Program-made: the position numbers and the translations under genes
The notes under the pieces: model-generated
The model's input: the letters and a program-made list of their open reading frames with translations, nothing else
Told to the model about the DNA's origin: nothing
Databases searched by the model: none
Shown: in pieces, positions 24,894 through 33,054 of the stretch
Position numbering within the stretch: position 1 is the first letter of the stretch
Layout of the letters: every line of letters starts with the position of its first letter
DNA from: Nocardioides sp. W7
GTDB taxonomy: Bacteria; Actinomycetota; Actinomycetes; Propionibacteriales; Nocardioidaceae
DNA: 64,000 bases
Assembly: GCF_022919075.1 (NCBI RefSeq)
Contig: NZ_CP095078.1
Span: 4,402,001 to 4,466,000 of the forward strand
Direction: 5' to 3'

Positions 24894-26180
24894 TCAGGAG
24901 GGGCGGCGCGCGGACCAGATCTCGTTCATCACGAGCTCGGTGTACGCCGTCATGTCGAGGTCGCCCGGCGTGAAGTTCTCGTCGAAGTCCTGGTAGCCGA
25001 CCTCGGCGGGGATGTCGAGGGCCTCGACTTCGTCGAACCACTTCGCCGCGGCCGTCTCGGCCGCGTCGACCAGCGCCCCGCCGTCGGAGACACCGTCACC
25101 GTCGCGGACCGTGTCGAGGAGCTTCGCGTTGGCCGCTTCGAGGGCGCTCAGCGCGTCGGGCTCGAAGTCCTGGAAGGATCCGTCGTTCTCGCGCACAAGC
25201 TTGGCCGCCTCCGCCGTGTTGGGCCAGATCTTGTCCTCGATGTTGCTGGCGATGTAGACGTCCAGGCGGTCCCACATGAGCTGCTGGGCGACCAGCGGGA
25301 GCGAGTCCCAGGTGTCCTTGCTGAACGACCAGCCGCCGGGGGCCAGGGCGAAGCCGACCTCGGAGTTGACGGTGACGTGCGGAGCGGCGGGGATGAAGCC
25401 GCCCAGCACACCGACGGTGAGGGTGGCGTTCGCGCAGTCCACCACGCCACGCTCGACGGACTCGAAGACCTCGGTGTACGCGACGGTGGCCGGCGAGCCG
25501 CCGAGTGCCTTGATCTGCTCGGTCTGGGCGGTGCCGGAGGCGGAGGTCGCCGCGCCCTTGAGATCAGCCAGGCCGGTGCGCGGCTCGCTGCACAGCAGCA
25601 TCTGGGAGCCGGAGTTGAAGATCGGCACCATCGGGACGATCCCGTGGTCCTCGAACTCCGCCATCACCTCGTCGTTGTTGAAGGCCACCTCGTTCGGCCA
25701 GGCGTTCGACTGGAGCGCCCCGGCGATCACGGTCTGGTCCGAGATGAAGCCGGTCTCGATCAGCGCGGCGTTGGCGGGGTACTCGCTGGGCTCGTAGATG
25801 GGGAGCGTGGAGGCCACGTCGAGACGACCATCGGTGAGCGCGTCGTCGATCTCGGTCGGCTCGGCGACGGCGTTGGAGTAGGCCACCTCGAAGGTGATCT
25901 TGCCGTCGGACCACTCCTCGACCGCTGCGACCCACTTCTCGATCGGGGCACCCGTGGCGCTTCCCTTGGGGCCGGGGCTCTGGGTGTTGAGTTCGATCGG
26001 GTCGACGTCGGCGAACGCCTCCTGGTACTCCTCCATCGAGGCTCCTATGTCGAGCCCCTCGCCCGAGCCCGACGAGCCCGAGTCGGAGTCCTCGGCGCAC
26101 CCGGCGAGCGTCAGTGCGCTGACTACTGTGACGGCGAGCGCCGCGATGCCCGACCTGTTGATGCTGCGCTTCGTGACCAT
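24894..26180 (-). CDS. dctP: TRAP transporter substrate-binding lipoprotein (DctP family), copy 2
   Basis: A 428-aa exported receptor with lipobox LAGC (Cys28). It is strongly similar to copy 3 at 33055 (shared EWSDGKITFE, DDAL.DGRLD, LPIYEPSEYPANAAL and AAPHV) and ends RRPS like copy 1. After the LKG strand the conserved carboxylate-binding arginine position reads TSAS. I chose the ATG at 26180 because it gives a normal signal peptide; the frame runs 28 codons further upstream through promoter sequence. This copy is encoded directly with DctQ and DctM and is probably the primary receptor. Confidence 0.92.
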   Translation of the reverse strand: MVTKRSINRSGIAALAVTVVSALTLAGCAEDSDSGSSGSGEGLDIGASMEEYQEAFADVDPIELNTQSPGPKGSATGAPIEKWVAAVEEWSDGKITFEVAYSNAVAEPTEIDDALTDGRLDVASTLPIYEPSEYPANAALIETGFISDQTVIAGALQSNAWPNEVAFNNDEVMAEFEDHGIVPMVPIFNSGSQMLLCSEPRTGLADLKGAATSASGTAQTEQIKALGGSPATVAYTEVFESVERGVVDCANATLTVGVLGGFIPAAPHVTVNSEVGFALAPGGWSFSKDTWDSLPLVAQQLMWDRLDVYIASNIEDKIWPNTAEAAKLVRENDGSFQDFEPDALSALEAANAKLLDTVRDGDGVSDGGALVDAAETAAAKWFDEVEALDIPAEVGYQDFDENFTPGDLDMTAYTELVMNEIWSARRPS

Positions 26181-26240
26181 GTTTCGACTTCTTTCGCTCG
26201 TGCGGCGGGCCGCCCCGATACGGTGCCTGGGTCGACGTTC

Positions 26241-26256
26241 AGTGACGCGTGTCACT
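26241..26256. promoter_or_regulatory. CRP/GlxR-like palindrome upstream of dctPQM
   Basis: AGTGA-N6-TCACT is a perfect dyad 61-76 bp before the dctP start, close to the TGTGA-N6-TCACA form bound by CRP-family regulators. The neighbouring AATGATATGC (minus strand) could be promoter sequence. The match is by eye. Confidence 0.5.
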
Positions 26257-26311
26257 GCGTGCATATCATTCGCCTAGATTGCCCTTGGGGTCAAGAGTCC
26301 ATGCGCATCAA

Positions 26312-28417
26312 TTAAGATTGACCGCGCCAGACGACCAGCGCGTCGAGTGCCTCGACCTGAGCACCGTGCACCCTCAGCGGGTTGACCTCGAGGGACTCCA
26401 GGTCGTCGCCCAGTCCCTCGGCCAGCCGGGCCACGGCCTCCACGGCGTCGCACAGCCGGTCCAGGTCGGCAGCCGGTCGGCCACGGACGCCGTCCAGCAC
26501 CGCGGCGCCCCGCAGGCTGCCCAGCAGCTCACGCGCCCGGTCCCGGTCCACGGGCAGCAGCGCGAGGACCGCGTCGTCGAGGACCTCCACCAGGACTCCG
26601 CCGAGGGCGACGGCCAGCACGAGGCCCCACTCGGCGGAGCGGGTCACGCCCACCAGGAGCTCGGTCCCCGGCGGTCTCATCGGAGAGACCAGGACCCCGT
26701 CCAGGACGGCTCCCCCAGCCGCGGCGCCGCTGCACGCGGCGATGATCTCGTCGTACACGGCGCCGGCCCGGTCTACGGTGACACCGAGCCGCACCCCGCC
26801 CAGGTCGCTCTTGTGGGCGATGTCGGCCGAGACGATCTTCATCGCCACCGGCCCGTCGAACCGGGCGGCCGCAGTCTCGGCCTCGTCCGCGGAGTGCACG
26901 TGGACTCCGGGCACCACCGGCACGCCGGCCTGCTCCAGCAGGGCCCGCGCGTCCACCTCGGAGTACGCGCCGCGCCGCGCTGCCAGCGGCTCGACGCGCG
27001 CCGGCTCCTGGCCCACCCGTGCCACGTCGGCGGACCAGCGCACGACCCGCCCGATCCCCTCGACCGCGGCCCGCATACCCGGCACCACGTGCGGGACCCC
27101 GCCGGCCCGCAGCACCTCACGGGTCTGCGCCCCGATCGGCTGCATGACCTGGGTGACGTACAGGGCCGGAGCGGCGGAGGCCTTCATGCCCCGGCCGATC
27201 GCGTCGACGTACTTCTGCCCGTAGAACGGGCGGCCGTCCTCGCGCCAGGGCAGTGAGTTGACGACCACCACGGCGCCGACCGACTCGTCGTTGCCCACCG
27301 CGCCGATGGCGTGCTCCCACAGGTCCGTGTCCACCAGGGCTGCCCCGGTGACGTCCAGGGGGTTGTGCGCGTGACCGAAGTCCGGCATCTTCTCGGCCAC
27401 CGCCGCGGTGGTCGCCGCCGAGAGCTCGGGGAGCTGCGCGCCGACGGCGTCGGCGAGGTCGGCGATGATGTCGCACGCCCCGCCGGAGATCGAGACGACG
27501 CCGATCCCCGGCCGCTCGATCCGACCGGTGGTGGCGGCGATGCCCGCGGTCACGAGCATGTCCTCGATGGTGTCCACGCGGATCACGCCGAGATCGGCGA
27601 AGACCGCGTCGACCACCCGGTCGTCGCCGACCAGGGCACCGGTGTGCGAGGCGGCGGCCCGGGCCGCCAGCTCGCTGCGGCCAGCCTTGAGGACGACGAT
27701 CGCCTTCCCCTTGCGCGCCGCCCGTCGCGCGGCTGACGCGAAGAGCTCCGGCTCGCGGATGGCCTCCATGAAGATCGCCACGGCCCGCACCGACTCGTCG
27801 TCGACGAGGTGGTCGAGCAGGTGCGCCACGGTCACCATCGCCTCGTTGCCGACGGTGATCACGTGGGAGAGGTTCACCGCCGCCATCGAGGCGAAGTCCT
27901 TCATCGCCCCGCAGCTGGCGCCGCTCTGGGAGATCAGGGCCACTCCCCCCGGTTCGGTGGGCGGGTCGGAGAGTGCCATCGCCGGGATCCCGGCGGTGAC
28001 GTTCACCAGACCCAGCACGTTGGGCCCGAGCATCGCGACGCCCAGGCTCTCCGCGAGCTCGACGAGCTCGTCCTGGCGGGCCCGGCCCTCCGGCCCGGTC
28101 TCGGCGTACCCCGAGCTCAGCACCATCACGGCCCTGGCGCCGGCGGCGGCCGCATCCCGGATGGCGTCGGCGGCCCGCGCCGCCGGCACCATCACGAACG
28201 CCAGATCGACCGGCTGGCCGATGGCGACGCAGGTCGGGTAGGTGTCGCGTCCGTGCACCTGGGGGCTGCGCGGATTGACCAGGTAGGTGCGCTCCCGGTG
28301 GCCCGCCGCGTCCAGGTTGCCGTGGACCAGCAACGAGAACGTCGACTTGTCACTGGCCCCGATCAGGGCGAACGAACGGGGAGACAGCAGGGCGTCGAGA
28401 CCCTCGCGGCTCACCAT
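26312..28417 (-). CDS. ADP-forming acyl-CoA synthetase (acetate-CoA-ligase-like, fused subunits)
   Basis: A 701-aa protein with a CoA-binding domain (about 10-110, SFALIGASDK), two succinyl-CoA-synthetase-like domains (ALISQSGASCG near 160; SHTGAL near 255 with the phospho-histidine), and a C-terminal ATP-grasp domain (VAMKIVSADIAHKSDLGGV near 525). Such NDP-forming synthetases interconvert acid, CoA and ATP with acyl-CoA, ADP and phosphate. The ATG at 28417 lies 1 nt after the aldehyde dehydrogenase stop, so the product acid of that enzyme is a likely substrate. Confidence 0.88.
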   Translation of the reverse strand: MVSREGLDALLSPRSFALIGASDKSTFSLLVHGNLDAAGHRERTYLVNPRSPQVHGRDTYPTCVAIGQPVDLAFVMVPAARAADAIRDAAAAGARAVMVLSSGYAETGPEGRARQDELVELAESLGVAMLGPNVLGLVNVTAGIPAMALSDPPTEPGGVALISQSGASCGAMKDFASMAAVNLSHVITVGNEAMVTVAHLLDHLVDDESVRAVAIFMEAIREPELFASAARRAARKGKAIVVLKAGRSELAARAAASHTGALVGDDRVVDAVFADLGVIRVDTIEDMLVTAGIAATTGRIERPGIGVVSISGGACDIIADLADAVGAQLPELSAATTAAVAEKMPDFGHAHNPLDVTGAALVDTDLWEHAIGAVGNDESVGAVVVVNSLPWREDGRPFYGQKYVDAIGRGMKASAAPALYVTQVMQPIGAQTREVLRAGGVPHVVPGMRAAVEGIGRVVRWSADVARVGQEPARVEPLAARRGAYSEVDARALLEQAGVPVVPGVHVHSADEAETAAARFDGPVAMKIVSADIAHKSDLGGVRLGVTVDRAGAVYDEIIAACSGAAAGGAVLDGVLVSPMRPPGTELLVGVTRSAEWGLVLAVALGGVLVEVLDDAVLALLPVDRDRARELLGSLRGAAVLDGVRGRPAADLDRLCDAVEAVARLAEGLGDDLESLEVNPLRVHGAQVEALDALVVWRGQS

Positions 28418-28418
28418 C

Positions 28419-29870
28419 TCAGAGACCCACCGCGATCGACTTGGTCTCCAGGAAGGCACGGAACCCCTCGGGACCCATCTCCCGGCCGATCCCGGACTGC
28501 TTGTAGCCGCCGAACGGCGAGCCGTAGGCCTGCGGGACGCCGTTGATGCTGAGCATCCCCGTCCGGACCCGGCGCGCGACCGCGACCGCCTCGTCGACGT
28601 CGGGGCCCCAGACGGAGCCGGAGAGTCCGTAGACGGAGTCGTTGGCGATCGCGATCGCCTCGTCGACGGTGTCGTACGCGATGACGGCCATCACGGGCCC
28701 GAAGATCTCCTCCTGAGCCACGCGCATCGAGTTGTGCACGTCCGCCAGGACCGTCGGGGTGACGAACCAGCCGCCGTCCAGCTCCGGGGGCAGGGTGAGC
28801 CGGCCACCGCCGGTGGCGAGCGTGGCGCCCTCCTGCCGGCCGAGCTCGATGTAGCCGGTCACCCGGTCGCGCTGCCGCTCGCTGACCATCGGGCCGATCT
28901 TGGTGCTGGGGTCCATCGGGTCGCCGACCTTCTGGGCGGACACGGCGGCGACCAGCGCCTCCACCAGCTGCTTCTCGATCGAGCGGTGGACCACGACCCG
29001 GGTCTGCGCGATGCAGGCCTGCCCGTTGACCATCATCGCCATCGGCAGCAGCCTGGCCACCACGTCGTCGAGGTCCGCGTCGGGCAGCACGATCGCGGCC
29101 GACTTGCCCCCGAGCTCGAGGGTGACGCGGGCGATCCGTGCGGCGGCGGCCGCCATGATCACCTTGCCGGCGGCCGAGCTGCCGGTGAAGGCGATCTTGT
29201 CCACCTCGGGGTGGTCGACCAGGTGCGCACCCGCGGCCCGGTCGGCGGGGATGATGCTGAGCACGCCCTCGGGCAGCCCGGCCTCGGCGAACGCGTCTGC
29301 GAACGCGTACGCGGTCAGGGGCGTCTCCGGCGGGGGCTTGAGCACCACGGAGCAGCCGGCCGCGAGCGACGGGGCGATCTTCAGTGACGGGGTGCTCAGC
29401 GGGCCGTTCCACGGGGTGATGGCACCGACCACGCCCACCGGCTCCTGGGTGACCAGGCTCCGGTTCGTGCCGTCCGTGCGGTACTCGTCGTAGGAGAAGT
29501 CGCGAGCCATGTCCGCGTAGTAGCGGGTGTGCCGGATCGGGTTGGGCACGTGCGCCATCTCGCTGAACCACAGCGGGCAGCCCAGTTCCGAGGTGATGCT
29601 GACCGCCAGCTCCGCGGCGCGCTTCTCCAGCAGGTCGGCGGCCCGGTGCATCACGGCCGAGCGCTCCTCGGGCGCGGCGTTCGCCCACACTCCCGAGTCG
29701 AAGGAGGTCCGGGCAGCCTCGACGGCGGCGTCCACGTCGGCAACCCCCGCGAGGGCCGCCTCGCCCACCCGCTCCCCCGTGGCCGGGTTGCGCACCTCGA
29801 TCGTCTCGCCGCTGCGAGGCTTCTCCCAGCGTCCGCCTATGAACAGCTCGGGGCGTTCGGTCATCGACAC
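28419..29870 (-). CDS. NAD(P)-dependent aldehyde dehydrogenase
   Basis: A 483-aa aldehyde dehydrogenase. Catalytic features are TPWNGP near 150, the FTGSSAAGK cofactor loop near 230, the glutamate in LELGGKS near 255 and the nucleophilic cysteine in NGQACIAQTR near 287. I use the GTG at 29870, which has an AAGGAG site 8 nt upstream; the ATG two codons later is also possible. It diverges from the ferredoxin-reductase gene and is coupled to an ADP-forming acyl-CoA synthetase, so aldehyde to acid to acyl-CoA is the simplest sequence. Confidence 0.92.
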   Translation of the reverse strand: MSMTERPELFIGGRWEKPRSGETIEVRNPATGERVGEAALAGVADVDAAVEAARTSFDSGVWANAAPEERSAVMHRAADLLEKRAAELAVSITSELGCPLWFSEMAHVPNPIRHTRYYADMARDFSYDEYRTDGTNRSLVTQEPVGVVGAITPWNGPLSTPSLKIAPSLAAGCSVVLKPPPETPLTAYAFADAFAEAGLPEGVLSIIPADRAAGAHLVDHPEVDKIAFTGSSAAGKVIMAAAAARIARVTLELGGKSAAIVLPDADLDDVVARLLPMAMMVNGQACIAQTRVVVHRSIEKQLVEALVAAVSAQKVGDPMDPSTKIGPMVSERQRDRVTGYIELGRQEGATLATGGGRLTLPPELDGGWFVTPTVLADVHNSMRVAQEEIFGPVMAVIAYDTVDEAIAIANDSVYGLSGSVWGPDVDEAVAVARRVRTGMLSINGVPQAYGSPFGGYKQSGIGREMGPEGFRAFLETKSIAVGL

Positions 29871-29955
29871 CTGAAGAACTCCTTGTGTGGGCCTGCGGGG
29901 CATCCTCCGGAGATCCCGGGAGCCGCCGCCGCGCAGGTCGCTCGGTTGCTTTCGA

Positions 29956-29964
29956 TGATAATGA
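29956..29964. promoter_or_regulatory. TnATnATnA dyad in the ALDH/ferredoxin-reductase divergent promoter
   Basis: TGATAATGA followed by AACATATC lies in the 137-bp gap between the two divergent genes. It is the AT-rich core of that gap and matches the element at seven other promoters. Confidence 0.4.
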
Positions 29965-30007
29965 AACATATCTTATGAGGGTGTGACACCGAGCACAAGG
30001 GGCCCTC

Positions 30008-31240
30008 ATGACAGCACAGCAGCGAATCGTCATCATCGGCGCCGGCCTCAGTGGCCTGCGCACCGCCGAACGGCTGCGCCGTTCCGGCCACGAGGGTCCG
30101 CTGACCCTGGTGGGCGAGGAGGTCCACCCCTCGTACGACCGCCCTCCCCTCTCCAAGGCACTGCTCGTCCAGGACGAGACACCCTCGGCGCCGCCGTCGT
30201 TGCGAGCGGAGGAGAAGTACGCGGAGCTCGGCCTGGACCGCAGGCTGGGTCTCCGGGCCACCGCCCTGCGCCCGGCCGATCAGGTCGTCGAGCTCGACGA
30301 CGGCTCCCGGCTGGGCTACGACCAGCTGGTCATCGCCACCGGGTCCCGGGCTCGCCGCATCGCCGCCTGGGAGCACCACGACAACGTGCACACGCTGCGG
30401 ACGTTCGAGGACTGCCTGGCCCTGCGCGAGGACCTGCGAGCCGCCCGGCACCTCACGGTGGTGGGCGCCGGGGTGCTCGGCGGCGAGATCGCAGCGAGCG
30501 GCCGCGCCCTGGGCCTGGACGTGACCCTGGTCGAGGCGATGTCCGTCCCGCTGGAGCGGGTGCTCGGACCCACGCTGGGCAGCAGCGTCGCGGACCTCCA
30601 CCGAAGCCACGGGGTCGACGTGCGGCTCGGCGTGGCCGTCGAGCGGATCGAGGGCGACCACCGGGCCGAGCGCGTGCTCCTCGCCGACGGCCACACCATC
30701 GAGACCGACGTGGTCGTGGTGGCGATCGGCTCCGTCGCCGAGACCTCGTGGCTCGCCGGGTCCGGGGTTCGCCTCGCCGACGGCGTGGTCTGCGACGCCT
30801 ACGGCGCCACCGACATCTCACGGGTGCACGTGGTCGGCGACGCTGCCGTCATGGTTCATCCGGGCTCGCCCACCCCGCTCAGGCTCGAGCACTGGACCTC
30901 CGCGGGCGACACGGCCGCCGTGGTGGCCCACAACCTCCTCGCCGATCCCGACCAGCGGAGGCCGCTGACCGAGGTCCCGTACTTCTGGTCGGACCAGTAC
31001 GACGTGAAGATCCAGGGACTGGGCCTGCCGAGCCCCGAGGACCACATCGACGTGGTCGCCGGCGAGGTGGGGGCCCACTCCTTCCTCGCCCTGTGCAGCC
31101 GCGAGGGACGGGTGACCGCGGCCTTCGCGATGAACATGCCCGCCCCGCTCGCCCGGTGCCGCAAGGCCGTGGCGGACGGCGAGAGCCTGGACGAGCTGGT
31201 CGAGCGGGCGCCGTGGGCGCCCAGGAAGGTGAGCACATGA
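30008..31240 (+). CDS. FAD-dependent ferredoxin reductase
   Basis: A 410-aa pyridine-nucleotide/FAD oxidoreductase of the putidaredoxin/rubredoxin-reductase type. It has an N-terminal FAD motif (IVIIGAGLSGLRTAERLR), the SYDRPPLSK signature near 43-51, and an NAD(P)H motif VVGAGVLGGEIA near 155. The FAD site near 280 reads VHVVGDAA, and the C-terminal LEHW block is present. It should transfer electrons from NAD(P)H to the small ferredoxin at 21171 and so to the P450s. An AAGGGG site precedes the ATG. Its stop overlaps the following SnoaL gene. Confidence 0.92.
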   Translation: MTAQQRIVIIGAGLSGLRTAERLRRSGHEGPLTLVGEEVHPSYDRPPLSKALLVQDETPSAPPSLRAEEKYAELGLDRRLGLRATALRPADQVVELDDGSRLGYDQLVIATGSRARRIAAWEHHDNVHTLRTFEDCLALREDLRAARHLTVVGAGVLGGEIAASGRALGLDVTLVEAMSVPLERVLGPTLGSSVADLHRSHGVDVRLGVAVERIEGDHRAERVLLADGHTIETDVVVVAIGSVAETSWLAGSGVRLADGVVCDAYGATDISRVHVVGDAAVMVHPGSPTPLRLEHWTSAGDTAAVVAHNLLADPDQRRPLTEVPYFWSDQYDVKIQGLGLPSPEDHIDVVAGEVGAHSFLALCSREGRVTAAFAMNMPAPLARCRKAVADGESLDELVERAPWAPRKVST

Positions 31241-31701
31241 GCAGCATCGAGCAGCGACTGACCGTGGCGCTGGAGCGGATCGAGCGCCTCGAGGAAGCGG
31301 AGGTCGCCCGCAACCACCTGCACGCCTACGCCGAGACCCTCGACGACCCGACCCCCGAGGCGGTGGCCGACCTCTTCACCGAGGACGGCGTCCTGGTGGT
31401 GCCGTCGGGTACCTTCGAGGGGCGCGCGGGGATCACGGAGTTCTACCGCTCGCGCCTGAGCCCGGAGGACGGGGAGAAGCGGCACTTCCTGGTCAACCTG
31501 CGCACGCGACACCTCGAGCCGGGCCTGGTGGAGGTGGCCTCGTACTTCATCTACACCGGACGCGAGGACACCCGCTCGGCGCTCGGCTGGGGCACCTACC
31601 TGGATCGGATCCGGGTGGTGGACGGGGCTGCGCGCTTCGAGCGCAAGCAGATCGTCCCGCACGTCCACACCGACCTGGTCGCCGGCTGGCCCCGGAGCTG
31701 A
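31237..31701 (+). CDS. SnoaL-like/NTF2-fold protein, copy 1
   Basis: A 154-aa protein with the SnoaL-like fold: an N-terminal coiled helix (ERIERLEEAEVARNHLHAYAETLDD), then ADLFTEDGVLVVPSGTFEGRAGITEFY and an ALGWGTYLDRI strand. Relatives include small dehydratases, isomerases and epoxide hydrolases, but many have no known reaction. It overlaps the ferredoxin-reductase gene (ATGA) and is paralogous to the protein at 54576 (shared KRHF, LGWGTYDD and HTDL-type blocks). It may isomerise or hydrate an oxidised ring intermediate; this is inference. Confidence 0.82.
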   Translation: MSSIEQRLTVALERIERLEEAEVARNHLHAYAETLDDPTPEAVADLFTEDGVLVVPSGTFEGRAGITEFYRSRLSPEDGEKRHFLVNLRTRHLEPGLVEVASYFIYTGREDTRSALGWGTYLDRIRVVDGAARFERKQIVPHVHTDLVAGWPRS

Positions 31702-31704
31702 GGA

Positions 31705-31734
31705 TCCCGGGGCCGGCAACAGCCGGCCCCGGGA
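31705..31734. terminator. bidirectional terminator hairpin
   Basis: A perfect 13-bp GC-rich stem with a 4-nt loop lies between the convergent SnoaL and P450 genes. There is no T-tract, as is common in GC-rich actinobacteria. Confidence 0.75.
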
Positions 31735-31744
31735 GCTCTGCACC

Positions 31745-32941
31745 TCAGGCCACGTCCCACTCCAGCGGCAGCGTGTTCAGCGAGAGCTGACCACCACGCT
31801 CGATGAGCTCGGCGCCTTCGCTGAGCCGGTACTCGGGGATGCGTGCGTGCCACTCCCGGAGCACCAGTGCCAGCTCGAGGCGCGCCAGGTGCATGCCCAG
31901 GCACCGGTGCGGGCCTGCCCCGAACGCGAGGTGCAGGTTCACCCCGGGACGGTCGGGGTTGTAGGTCGCCGGGTCCTCGAACTTGCGCGGGTCCCGGTTG
32001 GCCGAGCCGATACCGAGCCAGGTGATCGTCCCCTTGTCGATCCGGTGGCCGTTGAGGTCGACGTCCTCGGCGGCCAGCCGGCCTGCCTGGATCACGAGCG
32101 GGTACATCCGCAGGCACTCCTCGACGGCGTTCGGGATGACCCCCGGGTCGTCGACGATCCGCTGGCGGTCCTGTGAGTTCTCGGCCAGGTGGCGGTAGAT
32201 GTAGCCGAGCGCGCTGCGGGTCGTGTCGAGCCCCGCCAGCATCAGCGTCTTGCAGATGGTGAGGATCTCGCCGTGAGGGATGGGCTCTCCGTCGATCCGC
32301 GCCTCGATCAGGCGTGAGACGAGATCGAGTTCGGGGTCACGCAGGTTGGCGCGCCGGTCCTGCACCGTCGCGTCGAAGTACGCCTCGATCTTGGCGCTCG
32401 CGATCTGGGAGGCCTCCTTCTCCGAACCCATGAAGCCGCGGAAGACCGCCTCGACCCAGGGCAGAAACATGTCGGCGTCGGAGAGCGGCACGCCCATCTG
32501 CTCGAGGAAGATCTCCGTGGGGTAGCGGATCGCGAAGTCCGCCACCAGGTCGCAGGAGCCCTTGGGCTGCAGCTCGTCGAGAAGTGCGGTGACCCGCTCC
32601 AACGCGAAGGGGGTCATCCGCTTGACTGCGGCGGGCGAGAAGAACGGGTTGATCACCTTCCGGACCTTGATGTGCTCCTCACCGTCGAGCATGTTCGGAA
32701 TGATGTCGATCTGCCGCGGCACGTTCATCGCGTTGGTGACCTCGCACGAGAAGGCCGGCGACTGCAGCGCCGCGCGCACCTCGTCGTACCGCGTCACCAT
32801 CGTGAAGTCCCAGGGCATCGAGTCGTTGACCAGCAGCGCACCGTCCTCGCGCTCGCGGTCCAGCACGGTGTAGTGACCGAGGGCCGGACGAGGCTGGAGG
32901 TAGTTGGTGTGACTGACCGGACAACCGCTCTGCTGCGTCAT
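31745..32941 (-). CDS. cytochrome P450, copy 2
   Basis: A soluble P450 of 398 aa with I-helix AGLDTTRSAL, ExxR in VEECLR, and haem loop FGAGPHRCLG with axial Cys347. It aligns along most of its length with the P450 at 21382, so the pair arose by duplication. It is a single-gene transcript diverging from a TRAP binding-protein gene, with no ferredoxin of its own. It would share the 21171 ferredoxin and the 30008 reductase. Co-control of P450 and receptor through one divergent promoter suggests that both recognise the same substrate. Confidence 0.93.
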   Translation of the reverse strand: MTQQSGCPVSHTNYLQPRPALGHYTVLDREREDGALLVNDSMPWDFTMVTRYDEVRAALQSPAFSCEVTNAMNVPRQIDIIPNMLDGEEHIKVRKVINPFFSPAAVKRMTPFALERVTALLDELQPKGSCDLVADFAIRYPTEIFLEQMGVPLSDADMFLPWVEAVFRGFMGSEKEASQIASAKIEAYFDATVQDRRANLRDPELDLVSRLIEARIDGEPIPHGEILTICKTLMLAGLDTTRSALGYIYRHLAENSQDRQRIVDDPGVIPNAVEECLRMYPLVIQAGRLAAEDVDLNGHRIDKGTITWLGIGSANRDPRKFEDPATYNPDRPGVNLHLAFGAGPHRCLGMHLARLELALVLREWHARIPEYRLSEGAELIERGGQLSLNTLPLEWDVA

Positions 32942-32981
32942 TTTCGCTTCTTCCTTCAGCTGGCTGGACTCGCGCAGTCAA

Positions 32982-33007
32982 CCATTGCCTGCTAATGATG
33001 ACAATGG
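32982..33007. promoter_or_regulatory. divergent P450/dctP regulatory region with nested dyads
   Basis: CCATTG (32982-32987) and CAATGG (33002-33007) form an inverted repeat around the TAATGATGA element at 32993-33001, midway between the P450 and dctP starts. This is a good candidate operator controlling both genes. Confidence 0.5.
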
Positions 33008-33054
33008 TAGAACGTAATCTCCGTCACATCACCTGAAGAACGAGGGCTACCTGC

